A DNA stretch of 64,000 bases from Nosema muscidifuracis (taxonomy: Eukaryota > Microsporidia > Nosematidae): positions 186,001 through 250,000 of the forward strand of contig JAIOKI010000022.1 in assembly GCA_028335825.1 (NCBI GenBank). Direction: 5' to 3'. Shown in pieces: positions 24,700 to 37,429 of the stretch. The translations under genes were made by a program, and so were the position numbers. How positions within the stretch are numbered: the stretch's first letter is position 1; each line of letters begins with the position of its first letter. Below the pieces are notes generated by a model. It was given only the letters and a program-made list of their open reading frames with translations. It was not told where the DNA came from and made no database searches.

Positions 24700-26150
24700 G
24701 CCAGTTTATTAAATATTTTGTACATGTTTGATTTACAACTTGTTTTCTATGTTTAAATTTCAATGAGTAGCTATTTTTGACTTGCTCTTTAGAAAATTCC
24801 TTAATATATGCTAATTTATAATTAAAATTGTAATCTTCATTCGGTAATTCTTCTTTTTTAAAGTTTGCTTATCTCTTTTCTTTCAAGCTAAACATTCTTA
24901 AACATGCAATAATTTTAAGAGATATATCATATTCACTTAATTTAAGTTTCCATCGTGAACTTATTTTTTTTATTACTGTATCAAGATGGACTATTTCTCT
25001 TTGTTTTTTGATAAAATTGTTCTATATATCGTAGGTAATCTGGCGTCTAAGAATAGCAAATAATTTTTTTTACTATAAAGTAATTAAGTTCATCATGGAT
25101 ATTTTTTAATTAAATGTTCAATAATACTATATCGTAATATTTCTGTATATAAAAAGTTTTTGTAAAATCTAGTTACTTAATATAGTTTTGCTCTTCATAT
25201 CTCAGTTTTTTTCTTTTCTGTTAATCCGAACTTTACATCTTTTAGAAATTTGCATACAGAAGCAACTTTGCTGCTTAAATAATGCATAAAACTTCGTTCC
25301 GACAAATAAAACAAATACAGTTTTTTCTCAGCATTTCTTATAATCGTAAAATGTTTTTGTTAATATATTTTAAATTAACTTTTACTTTATCTCTGCTTAT
25401 TATATACCTTCAAATTTTTATATCCCGAGAATTTTATTTCGTCTTAACATAATTAATTTGAATATGTATAATAAAAGTCTATAAAGCACATTTCTTAAGG
25501 TATTTATGTTTCACATGTATTTTCACAATATATTTTGATGTCATCAATGTATTAAATATGGAGTTTTCTTATGTCTTTTAAAATGTGATTCAGCACATTT
25601 AAAAATATTAAATCCTAATTTATTATTGTACTTTGTTAGACCAATAAGATTCATCTGATGCAGTAAATTCTGCTAAATATCTTTAATTTTTGTCTATTTA
25701 GATTTGATTATACCCATTTTTAAAACAAGGAGTATCATTTATTATTTTTCATAATCTGTAAGCTCTCAAATATATAGAAAATTTCACATATTTTATCAAT
25801 TATGACTTCATTTATATGGCTTGATTAAAGGTTAGTGCTTTTTTAAATTATTTTAATTTTAATGATATTTCAGTTTAAAAATTTGCTTGTTTTGGTATTT
25901 AACCGGAATTATGTGTAGACCCAGATTGTACAATTCTTGTTTCAGTATTAGTTTGAAATTCTTAGATTTTATTTTCAGATGATAGAATGAACTATTTAAT
26001 CCCTATACTTCCTTAATATCTGATAAACATCAAAATTGTCAATGATTTTAATCTTCCTTTCATTTAAATTCTCTATTAGAAGATTTCAATATTCAATAAA
26101 TTGATCTTTTTATCGTCAATACTTAAAAAATATGTTTATAGTCTACCGTG
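24700..26150 (-). mobile_element. Gypsy-type retrotransposon fossil (RT patch)
   Basis: Around 25590-25490 the minus strand reads LNHILKDIRK and, shortly after, YIDDIKIYCEN, the catalytic YxDD box of a Ty3/Gypsy reverse transcriptase with its preceding helix. Flanking sequence is too decayed to assign. Extent is approximate; no LTR was found. Old and broken. Confidence 0.5.
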
Positions 26151-26242
26151 CGTTAGTGACTGATTAGAAATTCATTTTCTAGATTATATAATAAGCATGA
26201 TTGATTAACTAATAAATAATTTAATGAGTTATTTGTTTCTAC

Positions 26243-28972
26243 TTATAATCGTTCAATAGTCAGATTGATATCCTTTGGCAGGTCTAGCCCTTCACAGTTC
26301 TTGTTTACTGTGGTATTATTACCGCTCATAAGCTCAATTATTACTTTTGGCTTGTCCCCTGTTAATTTCATGTCTTCAGCAGTTGCCTTCCCAGCTAGTG
26401 CACTTACAGCTCTAACCATTTCTTCCTCTCCTGCATCTTCCTGGTCATATCCTCGTCTTCGATCCAAAGAGATAGACTCTAAGGTCTTCTTCAGTACAAT
26501 AGACTGGATGTATGCTTCTAGGAAGGGTAGGATTTCCAGCTCCCTGATATACTTCTGGTGGTATTTGGTTACCACTCCATCCCATGTCATGACATAAGGA
26601 AATATTCTTGTTCGAGATTTATAAATTAATCCCAATTCATTTGCAAGAAGATCGTATTTTCTAAGTTTCTCATTCTCAACTATTGTAAGTCGATCCTGGT
26701 TGGTAATACCAACTTCCACTATTAATATCTCTTTCTTCTTCTTGTCAAATACAAGAATATCAGGCTTATTATGGCTAACTTTAATATTAGTTGATACTCT
26801 TGTGTCCACTCGTATCTCAGATCTTTCATTCTCAATTATTTCTTGTACTGAGTGGCCACGTATCTTATTAGTCTTCTTAAAGCCATATTTCTTGCATAGT
26901 AAGAGATGAATACATCTAACTACCTCGTTGTGTCGCTTCATATAATCAAAACCCAACATTCGATCACATTTGGTAGCCAGATGATCCACGGTCTTCCTAT
27001 GAGATCCACAGTGGGAGCATTGCCCTTCCTGTCCACAGAATATATTCCTATCCTGCAGGAAGCAATAAATTGCCTCGGATCTAGCCTGGTTGTTCCCTTT
27101 TACCAGCCAGGTAGAGGAGTCCCTGATGCTCACTAATTCATTCCCTTTAGCTTTAAACAACTTTCCATGGTTGGTTCTTTTACCTATTTCGTTGTAAAGC
27201 GCCGTTCTTTGGGCTTCTCTTAGCATCTTATGGGTTATCTCCCCTACAAAGTTATACCTTGCTTTGAGGTACTCCCTGATAGTAAAGAGATGAGACTTGG
27301 TCTCTTCTTCTACTTTTAGTATTGCTGCTCGTCTAGGTGAACTATTTCTAGATTCATCCAGTGACTTGTAGATAGATAGAAGCATATTCTCACTTCTATC
27401 TTCAATACTTATGAGTCCTCTCCCCATTTCAGATCTAGGGAGGTATAATCTTTCCTTACAGGCTGGCTGTAGATGGATTTGGTACTTAATTAGTACCTGT
27501 CGGATATCAAAATCAAGACTTTTAAAATCTGCTGGTTCTAGTTTTAGAAGGCCAACATGGTAGTTTATCACTGATATTGCATGCTCATTAATAGCTCGAA
27601 TCATATTCTTGCCATTTAATTTAGTTTTGCACAGCTTCTCTACCCTTTGTAAGATCTCACTTCTTACTTTTTCAAAAGTCTCTCTTTTGACAGTACTAGA
27701 GGGATCCTCTGTAATTCCAAGGTATTTATATCCTTGGTGACCCTCCAGCATAACTGCATCATCGCTACATTCTATACAATTAGTTGCAGACTTACTTTTG
27801 TTCATCTCTAAACCTACAGCCGAGAAAAACTTTTTGGTTTCCTCGTTCATTAATTTAAGAACAACTTCGGTCTCTGCAAGGAGCTTAAGATCATCAATAA
27901 ATAGAAGATGGTTTGTTACGAACACACTATCGTGAGTAAGTATTCCTACTTTTGGAAATGTTGAATTCAGTTTCCTGCTCAACGGGTCAATACATAGTAC
28001 AAACAAAAGGGGTGACAAGGAGTCTCCTTGTAATATGCCCCTTTCGATCTTCTTAGTCATTATTGTTTCCGATTTTGACTTTATCTCAATGTGCCACTTT
28101 TTAACTGTAGCTTCTAGGAATGTTCCGATCCATTGAGGGAGATTTAACTTGCTAATACATGCTAATAGATATTCGTGATCTACAGAGTCGTAGGCCTTTT
28201 TAACATCTATCCACATGGTCTTTAGCTTGTTTCCATGCTTCTTATTGACTGCTATGTTTATCATAGCTTGCTCCTTAGCTCCCTGCACTTGTCTAACTGT
28301 CCCTAACTGGTTCTCTGCTAGTAGTCCTCTACTTTCAACAATTAATTGCATCACTTTAGTGGTACACTTCGTCGTCAATTTATAGAGGTTTGACATACAG
28401 GTTATTGGCCTGAATTCACTACCATTTGTTGGGGTACCTTTGGGTAGTAGGTAAGTAATCCCCTTATAGAACCAAGCTTTGGGTTCTTTCCCATCCAGGC
28501 ATATTTCCTTAACAATATTGTAGAGGAAAGGATGTAGAGCTTCATACTTCTTAATGAAGAAGTTAAAGATCCCATCACATCCTGCAGCCTTCCAGTTTGG
28601 CAGATATTTAACAATATCCACAAACTCTTCAAAGGTTGGAAAAGTGATCTGCTCTTGATCATCAGGCAGGTACTCTAAGAGATATTCCCCAAAACTATTG
28701 CAGTTATTGGGTTGTTCTTTCTTATTCCACATAGTAGACCAGAAAGAGCAAATATCATCTTTACTCACATTATGAGCGACCTCTTTGGCACCTCCAAGGT
28801 TTCTATAGAAGTTGCATCTATAGAGCTCAAAGTTTTGATTTTCGCGTCTATACTCTCTGCGTCGGTCTGCGGCTTCCAGTTTTCTTGAGTATATCGCTTT
28901 TCTCTCGTTGAAGATTGCAATAGCTTCCGAAGTATCTTGCTTTAAACATGCTAGCATATTTAGTTCTCGCAT
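26243..28972 (-). CDS. LINE ORF2: reverse transcriptase with restriction-like endonuclease
   Basis: A 909-residue protein, the enzyme of an R2/R4-type non-LTR retrotransposon. It would nick target DNA and reverse-transcribe its own RNA from the nick. Visible in order: RT core at about 165-430, with FRPITCMSN (188), the first catalytic Asp in WIDVKKAYDS (256), RGILQGDSLSP (311-321), the catalytic pair in LLFIDD (356-361), NKSKS (391) and GYKYLGI (414-420); a CCHC knuckle C652-C655-H664-C669; then a PD-(D/E)xK endonuclease with KPD (736-738), a basic KKKKE loop, IVEVG (E753) and KLRKYDLLANELG. The start is chosen because its ATG sits inside the end of ORF1 (13-base overlap), which suggests coupled reinitiation. 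G+C is far above the host genes, and the uninterrupted 909 codons indicate a recent, possibly active copy. The extra C-terminal tail (about 845-909) has no family match that I know. Confidence 0.93.
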   Translation of the reverse strand: MRELNMLACLKQDTSEAIAIFNERKAIYSRKLEAADRRREYRRENQNFELYRCNFYRNLGGAKEVAHNVSKDDICSFWSTMWNKKEQPNNCNSFGEYLLEYLPDDQEQITFPTFEEFVDIVKYLPNWKAAGCDGIFNFFIKKYEALHPFLYNIVKEICLDGKEPKAWFYKGITYLLPKGTPTNGSEFRPITCMSNLYKLTTKCTTKVMQLIVESRGLLAENQLGTVRQVQGAKEQAMINIAVNKKHGNKLKTMWIDVKKAYDSVDHEYLLACISKLNLPQWIGTFLEATVKKWHIEIKSKSETIMTKKIERGILQGDSLSPLLFVLCIDPLSRKLNSTFPKVGILTHDSVFVTNHLLFIDDLKLLAETEVVLKLMNEETKKFFSAVGLEMNKSKSATNCIECSDDAVMLEGHQGYKYLGITEDPSSTVKRETFEKVRSEILQRVEKLCKTKLNGKNMIRAINEHAISVINYHVGLLKLEPADFKSLDFDIRQVLIKYQIHLQPACKERLYLPRSEMGRGLISIEDRSENMLLSIYKSLDESRNSSPRRAAILKVEEETKSHLFTIREYLKARYNFVGEITHKMLREAQRTALYNEIGKRTNHGKLFKAKGNELVSIRDSSTWLVKGNNQARSEAIYCFLQDRNIFCGQEGQCSHCGSHRKTVDHLATKCDRMLGFDYMKRHNEVVRCIHLLLCKKYGFKKTNKIRGHSVQEIIENERSEIRVDTRVSTNIKVSHNKPDILVFDKKKKEILIVEVGITNQDRLTIVENEKLRKYDLLANELGLIYKSRTRIFPYVMTWDGVVTKYHQKYIRELEILPFLEAYIQSIVLKKTLESISLDRRRGYDQEDAGEEEMVRAVSALAGKATAEDMKLTGDKPKVIIELMSGNNTTVNKNCEGLDLPKDINLTIERL

Positions 28973-29763
28973 GATCTTCTTAGCTTATCAAATGCCCTGA
29001 CCTTTTCGAGGAGCTTAACCTTGTCTTCAATATCAGCAATCTTTTCTAAGATGCTCTCTTTCCAAACAGAAGGCTTAGATTCCTTTTTGATCATCTCCTG
29101 ATAGCAGATCTGCGCAGCTTGCAGTATCCTTGCCATCTCAGACATATCATGAGAGGGGTGTAATCTAACATGGTTCTCTACCGCCTTGACTGTGGCATCA
29201 AGTTTCAACAGATCGACCTTCAAGGAAGAAATCTTCCTCGTTCTTTCTACCTGGTCCACACTTTGGTCCTTTAGAAAATTGAATTTTTCTATAAAGACTC
29301 CCCGTGCTTTTAGGAAGACCTCGGTTTCGAAGAGACTAATCCCTTCTTTCGAGTCGGCTTCGGTCTTTCTTCTTTTGGTAGGGTCCACCTTGAGTTCTCT
29401 GGCTGACATCTGTCTCCCATTAATATTAATGAGCGCTTTCTTTGCCTTGCCTTTGAATTCTAGTGGACTCATGTTAGAGCCAAATTTTCCACAGAAGAAC
29501 TCAGTGGCTTGCTTCCACCCTCCTCTCGGCATTCTACCAAATCTACTAATGACTGATAGAAACACCATTTGAGGCCACTCTTCTTCACTAGCTTCGGTAC
29601 TCCCAAGTACTGCTGCCAGAGACAAAGAAGTGGGGTGAGTGGGCACACTAGTGTGTTCTGGCCCCTGCTCGTTCTCTTCTGCTATTTTTTGGCTTTCTTT
29701 TGCTCCAGAAGTTTGTTTGTTTATAGTTTCGAATTTTTCTTCCTGCTCTTTCTTTACCCTCAT
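28960..29763 (-). CDS. LINE ORF1 with Myb-like segment and coiled coil
   Basis: A 267-residue protein directly upstream of, and overlapping by 13 bases, the reverse transcriptase gene. The N-terminus (1-45) is charged and probably disordered. Residues 60-110 have the pattern of a Myb/SANT DNA-binding domain: acidic start, W63, hydrophobic helix, FG, W83, FF, then a basic third helix (SPLEFKGKAKKAL). Residues 125-135 form a basic KRRK patch that could be a nuclear signal. Residues 150-260 are predicted by eye to be a coiled coil rich in Lys/Glu with heptad leucines. R2 elements carry a Myb module in front of the RT in one ORF; here a similar module seems to sit in a separate ORF. The product is inferred to bind target DNA or element RNA; this has not been shown. 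The Myb call is tentative. Confidence 0.75.
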   Translation of the reverse strand: MRVKKEQEEKFETINKQTSGAKESQKIAEENEQGPEHTSVPTHPTSLSLAAVLGSTEASEEEWPQMVFLSVISRFGRMPRGGWKQATEFFCGKFGSNMSPLEFKGKAKKALININGRQMSARELKVDPTKRRKTEADSKEGISLFETEVFLKARGVFIEKFNFLKDQSVDQVERTRKISSLKVDLLKLDATVKAVENHVRLHPSHDMSEMARILQAAQICYQEMIKKESKPSVWKESILEKIADIEDKVKLLEKVRAFDKLRRSCEN

Positions 29764-29769
29764 CTAATA

Positions 29770-30849
29770 TATTTTATATATCTTAAATTATTTATAATCT
29801 ATCGTCTATTTTGAAATATAATCTCAATTTTCAAGCCATGCGCAGATATCGAAATTAGACACATTTTTGATTATATTTAAATCTCGTAAAAAAATTATAA
29901 TTACTTCTTTGGCGGTTTGCAAGTTTCATCTGTTCTTTATTAAAGTTCATCGGTTAACTTTAACTTTATCCTTCTTGGTTAAATTTATCTTATCGTAAGC
30001 CTGTGGAACTTCAGCTTTCTATAATAAAATATTAGTTTTTAAAATTCTTCTCCTCAATTACTAGATTATTTAAATAATAATCGAAGGAAAAATATCCAAT
30101 TACACTTGGTTAAATGACATTATACAATAGTGTGAATGTATAAGTTCCAACAAACAAATATATAATATTAATTTTTAATTGGTATTCTAGTAAATATCTT
30201 TGATCATTTTATTAGAAGCTGCGATATTTGTTTCAACAAAATAATATATACTCAAATCAATATTGTAATATGCTAAAAGATATTTAGTATAATCAATTCT
30301 TGGAATAGAAATTTGATGAGTTTTATAGATTTTTTATTAAAATATTTAATTTATATTATAATTAGTTAATTCATTCCTCTAAAATATCCTTACTGTACAA
30401 AATCTAAGATAAACATTTAAATTTTAAGTTTTTTTTTGAAATCATTCAATCTTAATTATGTTATTATGGTCTTTTTCTGTGAAATGAGACAATGAAAAAG
30501 ATACATTCTCTCAATTTAATTTTAATAATATATAAATCCTATTACAGATACTAAATTATAATATCTATATTTACAATTTTTAATCACTTCTTTACCATTT
30601 CATTATTTTTTATCTTATTCTGCCTTCAACCTCTATACATTAAATTCTTATAAACATTCGCTATCTTTTTTTTCCATTTTTTAATTTTATTTTCATATTT
30701 ATTATTTTTCGACATTGACAAACCATTACGTGCTGTTTTTTATATAAATTTTATTAAATGCTAAAAACGTTCTTTCGTATATTCTTTTGAAGTACAACTG
30801 AATGATTGAAAAGTTAAAGATATATAATTTATTCGGGTATATATTTTTC
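29770..30849. other. gene-free A+T-rich stretch
   Basis: No gene or element motif recognised. The first 100 bases may include the 5' untranslated region of the LINE on the minus strand. Confidence 0.35.
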
Positions 30850-33550
30850 ATTACATACAGGTAGTCTTTTGGCTTGCATAACCTCTTCCTTTCAGTTTCT
30901 TTATTCCTTAATCCGCGTGCTCACAAGAAAAAGATCCGCTTTTGAATTCTAGCGTCGAACTTTCTAGTATCATTCTCAATACTCTTGAAAGTAAATATGC
31001 TTTATTCAGTAGTCTAATCCAATTTTTTCTATATTCTCTGTGGTACTTGTCTTCACGCCATCATATATAAAATTATCTTGGTCTTGTACCTGTACAATGG
31101 CATGAAGTGAATAGACAAAAGTCGTACTTATATTTCTTTTTTACTAAATCATTTATAAATATATCTAGCTTATTATATCAATTTTAATAGCTTCTTGTAT
31201 TTCGTATCTATTCAATCTCTAGTCTTTCATTAGATATACACTTCTGTATAAAGCTGTTCCGAATTTTCTTGTATTTCATAAATCCATACTGTATGCACAT
31301 TCACTGGTGAATGCTTTTTAAATCTTCATTATACTATACTTTCTCATGTAGTTGTGATATATCATTCTGTAACACTGAGAGATAATGATCCACCATCTTC
31401 GTTCTTCTCATTGCTTGCGGTCCCATACTTTCGTTTATTAAAAAAGATGTTTTCATCTAGAAAGCACATAATGATTCTTCTTCTCTTAATTGAATATTTT
31501 TATTTTTAGGACATATATCCGCCTTCCTTATTTTCAATTAATACTTGGTTATTCATTGATTTTAACAGTCAGATTGATTAATTTTTTTATATCCTGTATA
31601 AAATTCTTTGATGTAGCAGGGTCAGTTCGTCAATTTTCAATGATTCTTAATTATAATTATGTTTTATCTTTAGGAAGATTTGTATTAGCGAGAGATATAT
31701 ATTGTTTTTTCTTCGCAGACAAGCTTATTATATCGTCCATCGCCTATAGATATTTAGTTCTACATTTGAATTCCTATATAATAATTTATGACCGACAATG
31801 CGGGTTGGGTTTTTTGCAATAAATAAATTCTTCGTATTAAGATTTATCTTGTATAATTTTTTACTCTGCTTAATATTATCATTATTATTATTTATACTAT
31901 ATTTTGTGTATTTTCTTTGAGTTCAGGTATTTTTAACCTTAATGTATTTCCAGTATCTTAGTTTTATCTCGGCATTCTTCTATATTCTCATCCAAATTAT
32001 ATATTTTCGTTTCTTATCCTGCTGACTTTATAAAGTTGTATTCCTTGAAACCTTTTTCATAGTAAATGATCGTACATATAATTCCTTTATTATTTTTTAA
32101 CTTCTTCTTTAAAACATATTCCATTCAATCTTTTGTTTAGTGGATCTAAAAACAATACAAAAGTAATGGTAAAGACTGACTGTCTTCTTGTAAGATTTTT
32201 CTGTTTGTTTTTTTATTGAGTAGAACTTTATTCTCGTTCTAAATCTAAGCTTCACTTTAAATTGAAGTTCCAAAAAAGTTAATATCCACAGGCACATCCC
32301 TAGTTCTTTAATATATTTTGAGATATACTTATGATTTACAGAGTCAAAGTTCTTTTTACATTTGCTCACATAGTTTTTTACTCATAACTATAGTCTTGTT
32401 TATGGCTATATTCATGTCTGCACATTTCTTTTCACCTTGTACATTTACAGTGCCCATTCGATATTTCGCTAATATGTTTTTATCTTTCTACTAACTGTTA
32501 AATTAACTCAGTGGCGCATTTTGTATTCATTTTATTTAAGTCAGATATGTATGTTATGGGTCTAAAGTTCTTTTCAGTTGATGTAATTTTCATATAAAAC
32601 CAATTCTCTTTTTTACCAGATAAATATATGCTTATAATAATTATCTTATATATGTGCAGATGTAGTCCGTTCATCTTTTGATAAAGTATTTGTTAAAATA
32701 TCTAGTCCTGATACCTTCCAGCAAAGAGCTCTTATTTTTTTGCTGACATTATTTTCAACAAGATTTTCTCTTTTTAGAAGCCTCTATACAACTCAAAAAG
32801 CGTGTTTTCAGTTTTTTATTCTTCTCTTTTATATCTTGAGATTTTCTGGTTGTAAACCAGTTACATATTTCTAAGAATGATATTAGCTTTTCAAGTTCTG
32901 TTGATTTATGTAGAACATACTTCTTTGTACCAGACAATATTTTTATTTCTGTAAGTTCTTATCGTATAATCTCTCTTTATTAATTTATAGGTTTTAAGTA
33001 ACCCTGCTTGTCTTGAAAGCTAAGATCTGCTTCCAGATTTATTCTTTTCAGTCACTTGCTCTTTTTAGCTTTTGAATGGTTTCACTGTAGGTATTTTGAG
33101 TTTCTTAGAGTATGTTAACTATATAGAAATATTCTCAAATTTACGTCGTAATTAAAGCACGGATACACTCATTTAACATTTCAATGACTTTAGTTTTGAC
33201 TTTTAAAAAGAAATCTTCTTTTTCTTCTCAACTTTAGTTGAGTCTTTCATCTCGACAGCTTTAAGATCTAATATAATTCTTTATCTATATTTCTTGTTTA
33301 GCTTATTTCCTTGGTTAGATCATCACACATAAATCGTCTAAAGACTTGATTCTCTTAGCACATGCTTCTTAGCCTTTTATTGTTCAAATAATTATGATAC
33401 ATCGATATAATCTTGTCCTGATATTCTATCAAAATCTACTTGTATCGAGTTAAAACAGTTTATAAACATCTCTCGACCGTTTTTTTTTCAGTGGATTTCA
33501 CACTTATAGGTATGGCTTTAATAAATCTTTACAAATATTATTGTTAGAAT
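30850..33550 (-). mobile_element. decayed R2/R4-like LINE copy
   Basis: The minus strand follows the LINE proteins. The clearest patch is at 32369-32260: CKKNFDSVNHKYISKYIKELG then WILTFLE, against VKKAYDSVDHEYLLACISKLN and WIGTFLE in the complete copy. Remains of the RNA-binding and zinc-knuckle regions lie at about 30890-31400 (HMIHNE-like and CxxC patches). Upstream of the RT, 32750-33550 contains lysine-rich coiled-coil-like remnants that probably correspond to ORF1, so this copy may be close to full length. It is heavily mutated and inactive; the first catalytic Asp is lost in the visible patch. Confidence 0.7.
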
Positions 33551-36500
33551 ATAGCGTTGACAATATCTTGAAATAATTATGATAACGAATGAGAAATTAA
33601 GATATGCTTCTATTATTGTTGTTTGTCAGAAGTGACTAAATAAATAGATTCAACGAATTAAAGCAAATCATACTTGGTTTAACTCTCTTAAATAAATTCA
33701 ACTTTTAATATTAATTAACTACTTACTGGAAAAAAATGACACGTCTCTATTTTTATTAAAAATAATCTAAAAAAAGAAAACCATTGAGGGTGCGAAAAAA
33801 AGTAATCTATAATAAAGCAATTCATACGAAATATTGATATTTTGAGCGATTATTTTTAACACTAATAGTCTTTAATCGAGTATATGGTTATTACCTAAAT
33901 AGAAAATAAGCAGAAGAGTGTTCATGATGATCTGAAGAATAGTGCGGAAAAGTAATCTAACAATGAGTAATTTTAATTTGAGAAAAAGGTGAAAAATAAA
34001 AACAATAACTGTGTATCTTGAACAATCAACTTCTTGCGAAAGTGATAAAATTGTTAAAGTAAAAATCACATTCAATAAGATAAGAAGCGCAAAAGAAAGA
34101 AAAATAATAGGAAAAATAAGAAACCTCAAAATTCAGGAGATTGTCTAGAAAATGATCTAATTTCAGATATTTAATTACAATTAATACACCCAAAATTCGT
34201 TTAATATTAAGAGTATTACAAAGAGCACAAAAAACTAAGAAAAAAGATGACAACTTCTAGACTCACACTAGAGATAAGAACGAATGTGATATTACTAAGA
34301 TCTATCATTATGTAACTTAACATTGTCTATTAATATTTAATATAGTAGCGCGTTCCCGAGAATATAAACCTAGTTGTATTAATATTTTAAATTTGCCAAA
34401 TTTAGAAATTTGGTAAGCTTTAATGATATAAATATATTATAATTAAAAATACAACATAAATAAAGCTCACCTCAAAAAATAAACAGAAAAAATCCAAACG
34501 AGATTAAAAATAAAATGATTTACCTTATATTTACTCAGGAATCATCTCAAATCGTATAGATTTGAATGACAATGGTACAAAAACCGACCGCTTTTTACAT
34601 AAATTATAAAACAAGCAATGAAAAATATGCTCTCAATAAATAATACAAAAACAAATTTTGAGCATCTTGGAAATATTTAATGAAAACCTTTGATTTTATC
34701 GATCATAATTATATGTTATAATGTAAAAAGGCTAAATATTATAATTTAATTCAACAATTTCAAAAAAAATACAAATAAATGAAAACTAAATCTTTTATAC
34801 AATAATAAAAAGATTTCTTGATAAAATAAACAAAACGATACTTAAGGAGACAGATCATCTCACCTGATTTTTGTAATAATAAGGAATCCGTTACACATTA
34901 TATTAAACAGCATCTGTACAAATATTTAAATAACAATCAAAATTAATTTAATCTAATGTATAATAAATCTTATATAATAGCTTGTGATAAGCACAAAGGT
35001 GGAAATTGATTATGTAAATATACGTGGCATTACAATATAATATCCAGCAAAAATAATAGTAAAAATCAGGTAAGTTTGATATCTTATCCAACGAATTTTT
35101 TTAAGAACAAACATAAAAGTAGAATAATGTCAATTCTTTTAGCTTGGTATAAATAATAACAAATTTTAATGCAAAATACAAAAGGCACAGCCAGTATTTT
35201 ATCTAATAAATCCACATATCTAATAGATCACTATGAAGAATATTCTTGAAAGCATATAAATGCGGAAATGAGTAGAGTAAATTGGTTATAGTGCGGGCGC
35301 ATATATGCATTTGAAGATATATTATACAAGTCTACTAAAGTTTCAAAAAATGTAATCTTATAACATCAGAGTCAAAAATCATTATTATAGTTATAAAATA
35401 TTTTTCTTCTTTATACATTTATCTAAAAAATATGAAGCACATAATGATCTTATTTTATTTCGTAAAGAAATAGGATGATTATTGATCTTCAATTCTTCTC
35501 TATCGAAATGTTATAAATATCTATACTAGTCTTAAAAAAATTATGAAAGATTTATAGTGTTCTAATTTATAAATCAACTGATTAAATTATTGAATATTCT
35601 AGTAAATGTAAATAATTAGCAATGATTATTATAATCAAGAATATAACATTTTCTCTCAAGAGTAGTCGCGTCTAATAAGTATTTTTTCATAATTCGACTA
35701 TTATTTAGACATACAATATAGAAATCACAACGATCACAAGAAATCTTTTCTACTTTACTTATCACATTCTTTACGATTTTCATCTTTTAAAGACTTCTAT
35801 CATACCACTTTCCTAATTTTTAAAGTTCCAAAGTAGTTCATTTTCTAACATAAATTTCCCGATTCATATCTCACAATGTCTATCAAAATACGTTTGATCA
35901 ATACATATAAGTTCTAGATATGCTTTTCAATGGATTCTTCTACCATGTCCAATAAAGAATCCTTCTTAATATTAGTATACATCCACTCATAATTCTAATA
36001 ATTATCTCGAATCAACTATATACACGTTCAGCTGATTTTTAATAACTATTTCTATCCTTGTCAGATACATCTAAATCTGTTTTTCTAAACGCACTTTTGA
36101 TATATAAAATTCATTTATAAACGTATAGTAAAGTAGTTTACCACAAAAATAATAAATACATTTTTTACTCTAATTTAATCAAATCCATTCCCAGTTTTTC
36201 TAAATATCTTTATAATTATTGGTTATATATCTAAAATATCTCGCAAATTCTTTAAATTTAATCAGATATACCTGCAAAAGTATGCACTTGTTTACCTTCT
36301 GTGATCCAAATTAAATTACGGATTACAATTAATTTATGTCTTTCTAATTCCAATGGCATACACTTTTCTTCATCATTATCAACTGCCAAACATTGCTGTC
36401 ATCTTCTTCTCTCAATCTATTTTTTCTTCATATACTTTTTAAATCTACTCGAGGTATCTTCAGCAATTATCTCTTGTAATTTCCTATGCTATATCTAAAA

Positions 36501-37429
36501 ATTAAACTCTTGTATATTTTATCTATCTAACGATTTATTCCATTACTTTGAAATTTTAATTATTACTTATTTCTGTAAATACTATATGTTCATTTTCGTC
36601 TTTATACTTTTTTTTCTACGAAACCCATACTTAAACCTCTTCATGCCTCAAAAACTAAGTACATCTCCTTCTTCGAATACAACAATTATCCCCGTATAAG
36701 GTGATTTTTTAAAGCTCATTGAATTGTAAAACTTTCTATACTTCAGTTTTTTCCAATAGTACCGCGCTCATATCGTTGTTACTCGCATTTTTCTTAGTAA
36801 GAATTTACTTTTTGTTCTACACTCAAAGTTCATCGTAATAATTACTCATTTAAATTAAAAAATTACACAGTCAACCATATCCATTTGTTACTTTTTATCT
36901 CAAACTATTCATTAAGTTCATCACAGATACACATATCCCGACAAAACCTTTGAATGATTTATTGTTAATATTGAAAACTTTATTTATTCATTATTTTTTA
37001 CTTCTTTACACTTGTCAAAAAGAATTAACAATATAAAAATTATTATTACCTAAACTTATAAAGTTAAAAATTTCCATAATAATACAACTCTTATAAAGTA
37101 ATTTATATCTAAAAACATAATTTTTAACAATATTAATTGAAGTATTTTTTCTTCTTTCTTTTTAAACAGATCAAATACTATCAAAAATTCCCTATGATTT
37201 ATAGTTTAGCGTAAAAAATCTACGTAAGCACATATTATTATAAAATTTATGTTGTGAAGTATTACATTTTAAGACGCCGATCAAATTTTGCACTGTAATT
37301 TTAGAATTACAATCCAATAAAGTAATCAGACTTCTCAAATCTCAGACTTTCCTATTTATTTCGCGACAACCATCTTTATATATCAATGATGCTTTTAAAT
37401 TGAGAACTAGCTTAAGAAAAAATTTCAAA
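33551..37429. other. gene-free degenerate sequence
   Basis: Almost 4 kb with no gene that I can support. Open frames of 75-85 codons on the minus strand at 33872-34253 are hydrophobic and overlap each other, as expected of chance frames in A+T-rich DNA. Around 36250-36800 the minus strand has coding-like patches (for example ELERHKLIVIRNLIWITEGK) that look like decayed element sequence, but no diagnostic motif was found. Confidence 0.35.

Larger units (their letters stand above)
26243..29763 (-). mobile_element. complete-looking R2/R4-like non-LTR retrotransposon
   Basis: Both ORFs are open and overlap. Its G+C content is well above the flanks, which lie at the local A+T-rich level. Fragments of the same family occur at 7330-7950 (plus), 17440-19790, 30850-33550 and 38990-40090 (minus), so the element has transposed repeatedly here over a long time. 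The flanks are A+T-rich single-copy-like sequence and not rRNA, so unlike R2 it is not sitting in a 28S gene. Untranslated ends and target-site duplications could not be fixed by eye. Confidence 0.85.

Noticed and set aside
26265-29814. Several plus-strand open frames opposite the LINE
   Set aside because: Antisense shadows of two long real ORFs with strong RT and endonuclease motifs.
33872-34253. Two overlapping minus-strand frames of 75-85 codons
   Set aside because: Hydrophobic, overlapping in different frames, with no start motif and no homology pattern; chance frames.
36250-36800. Coding-like minus-strand patches considered as Gypsy RNase H/integrase
   Set aside because: No catalytic or zinc-binding motif could be placed; left as unassigned degenerate sequence.
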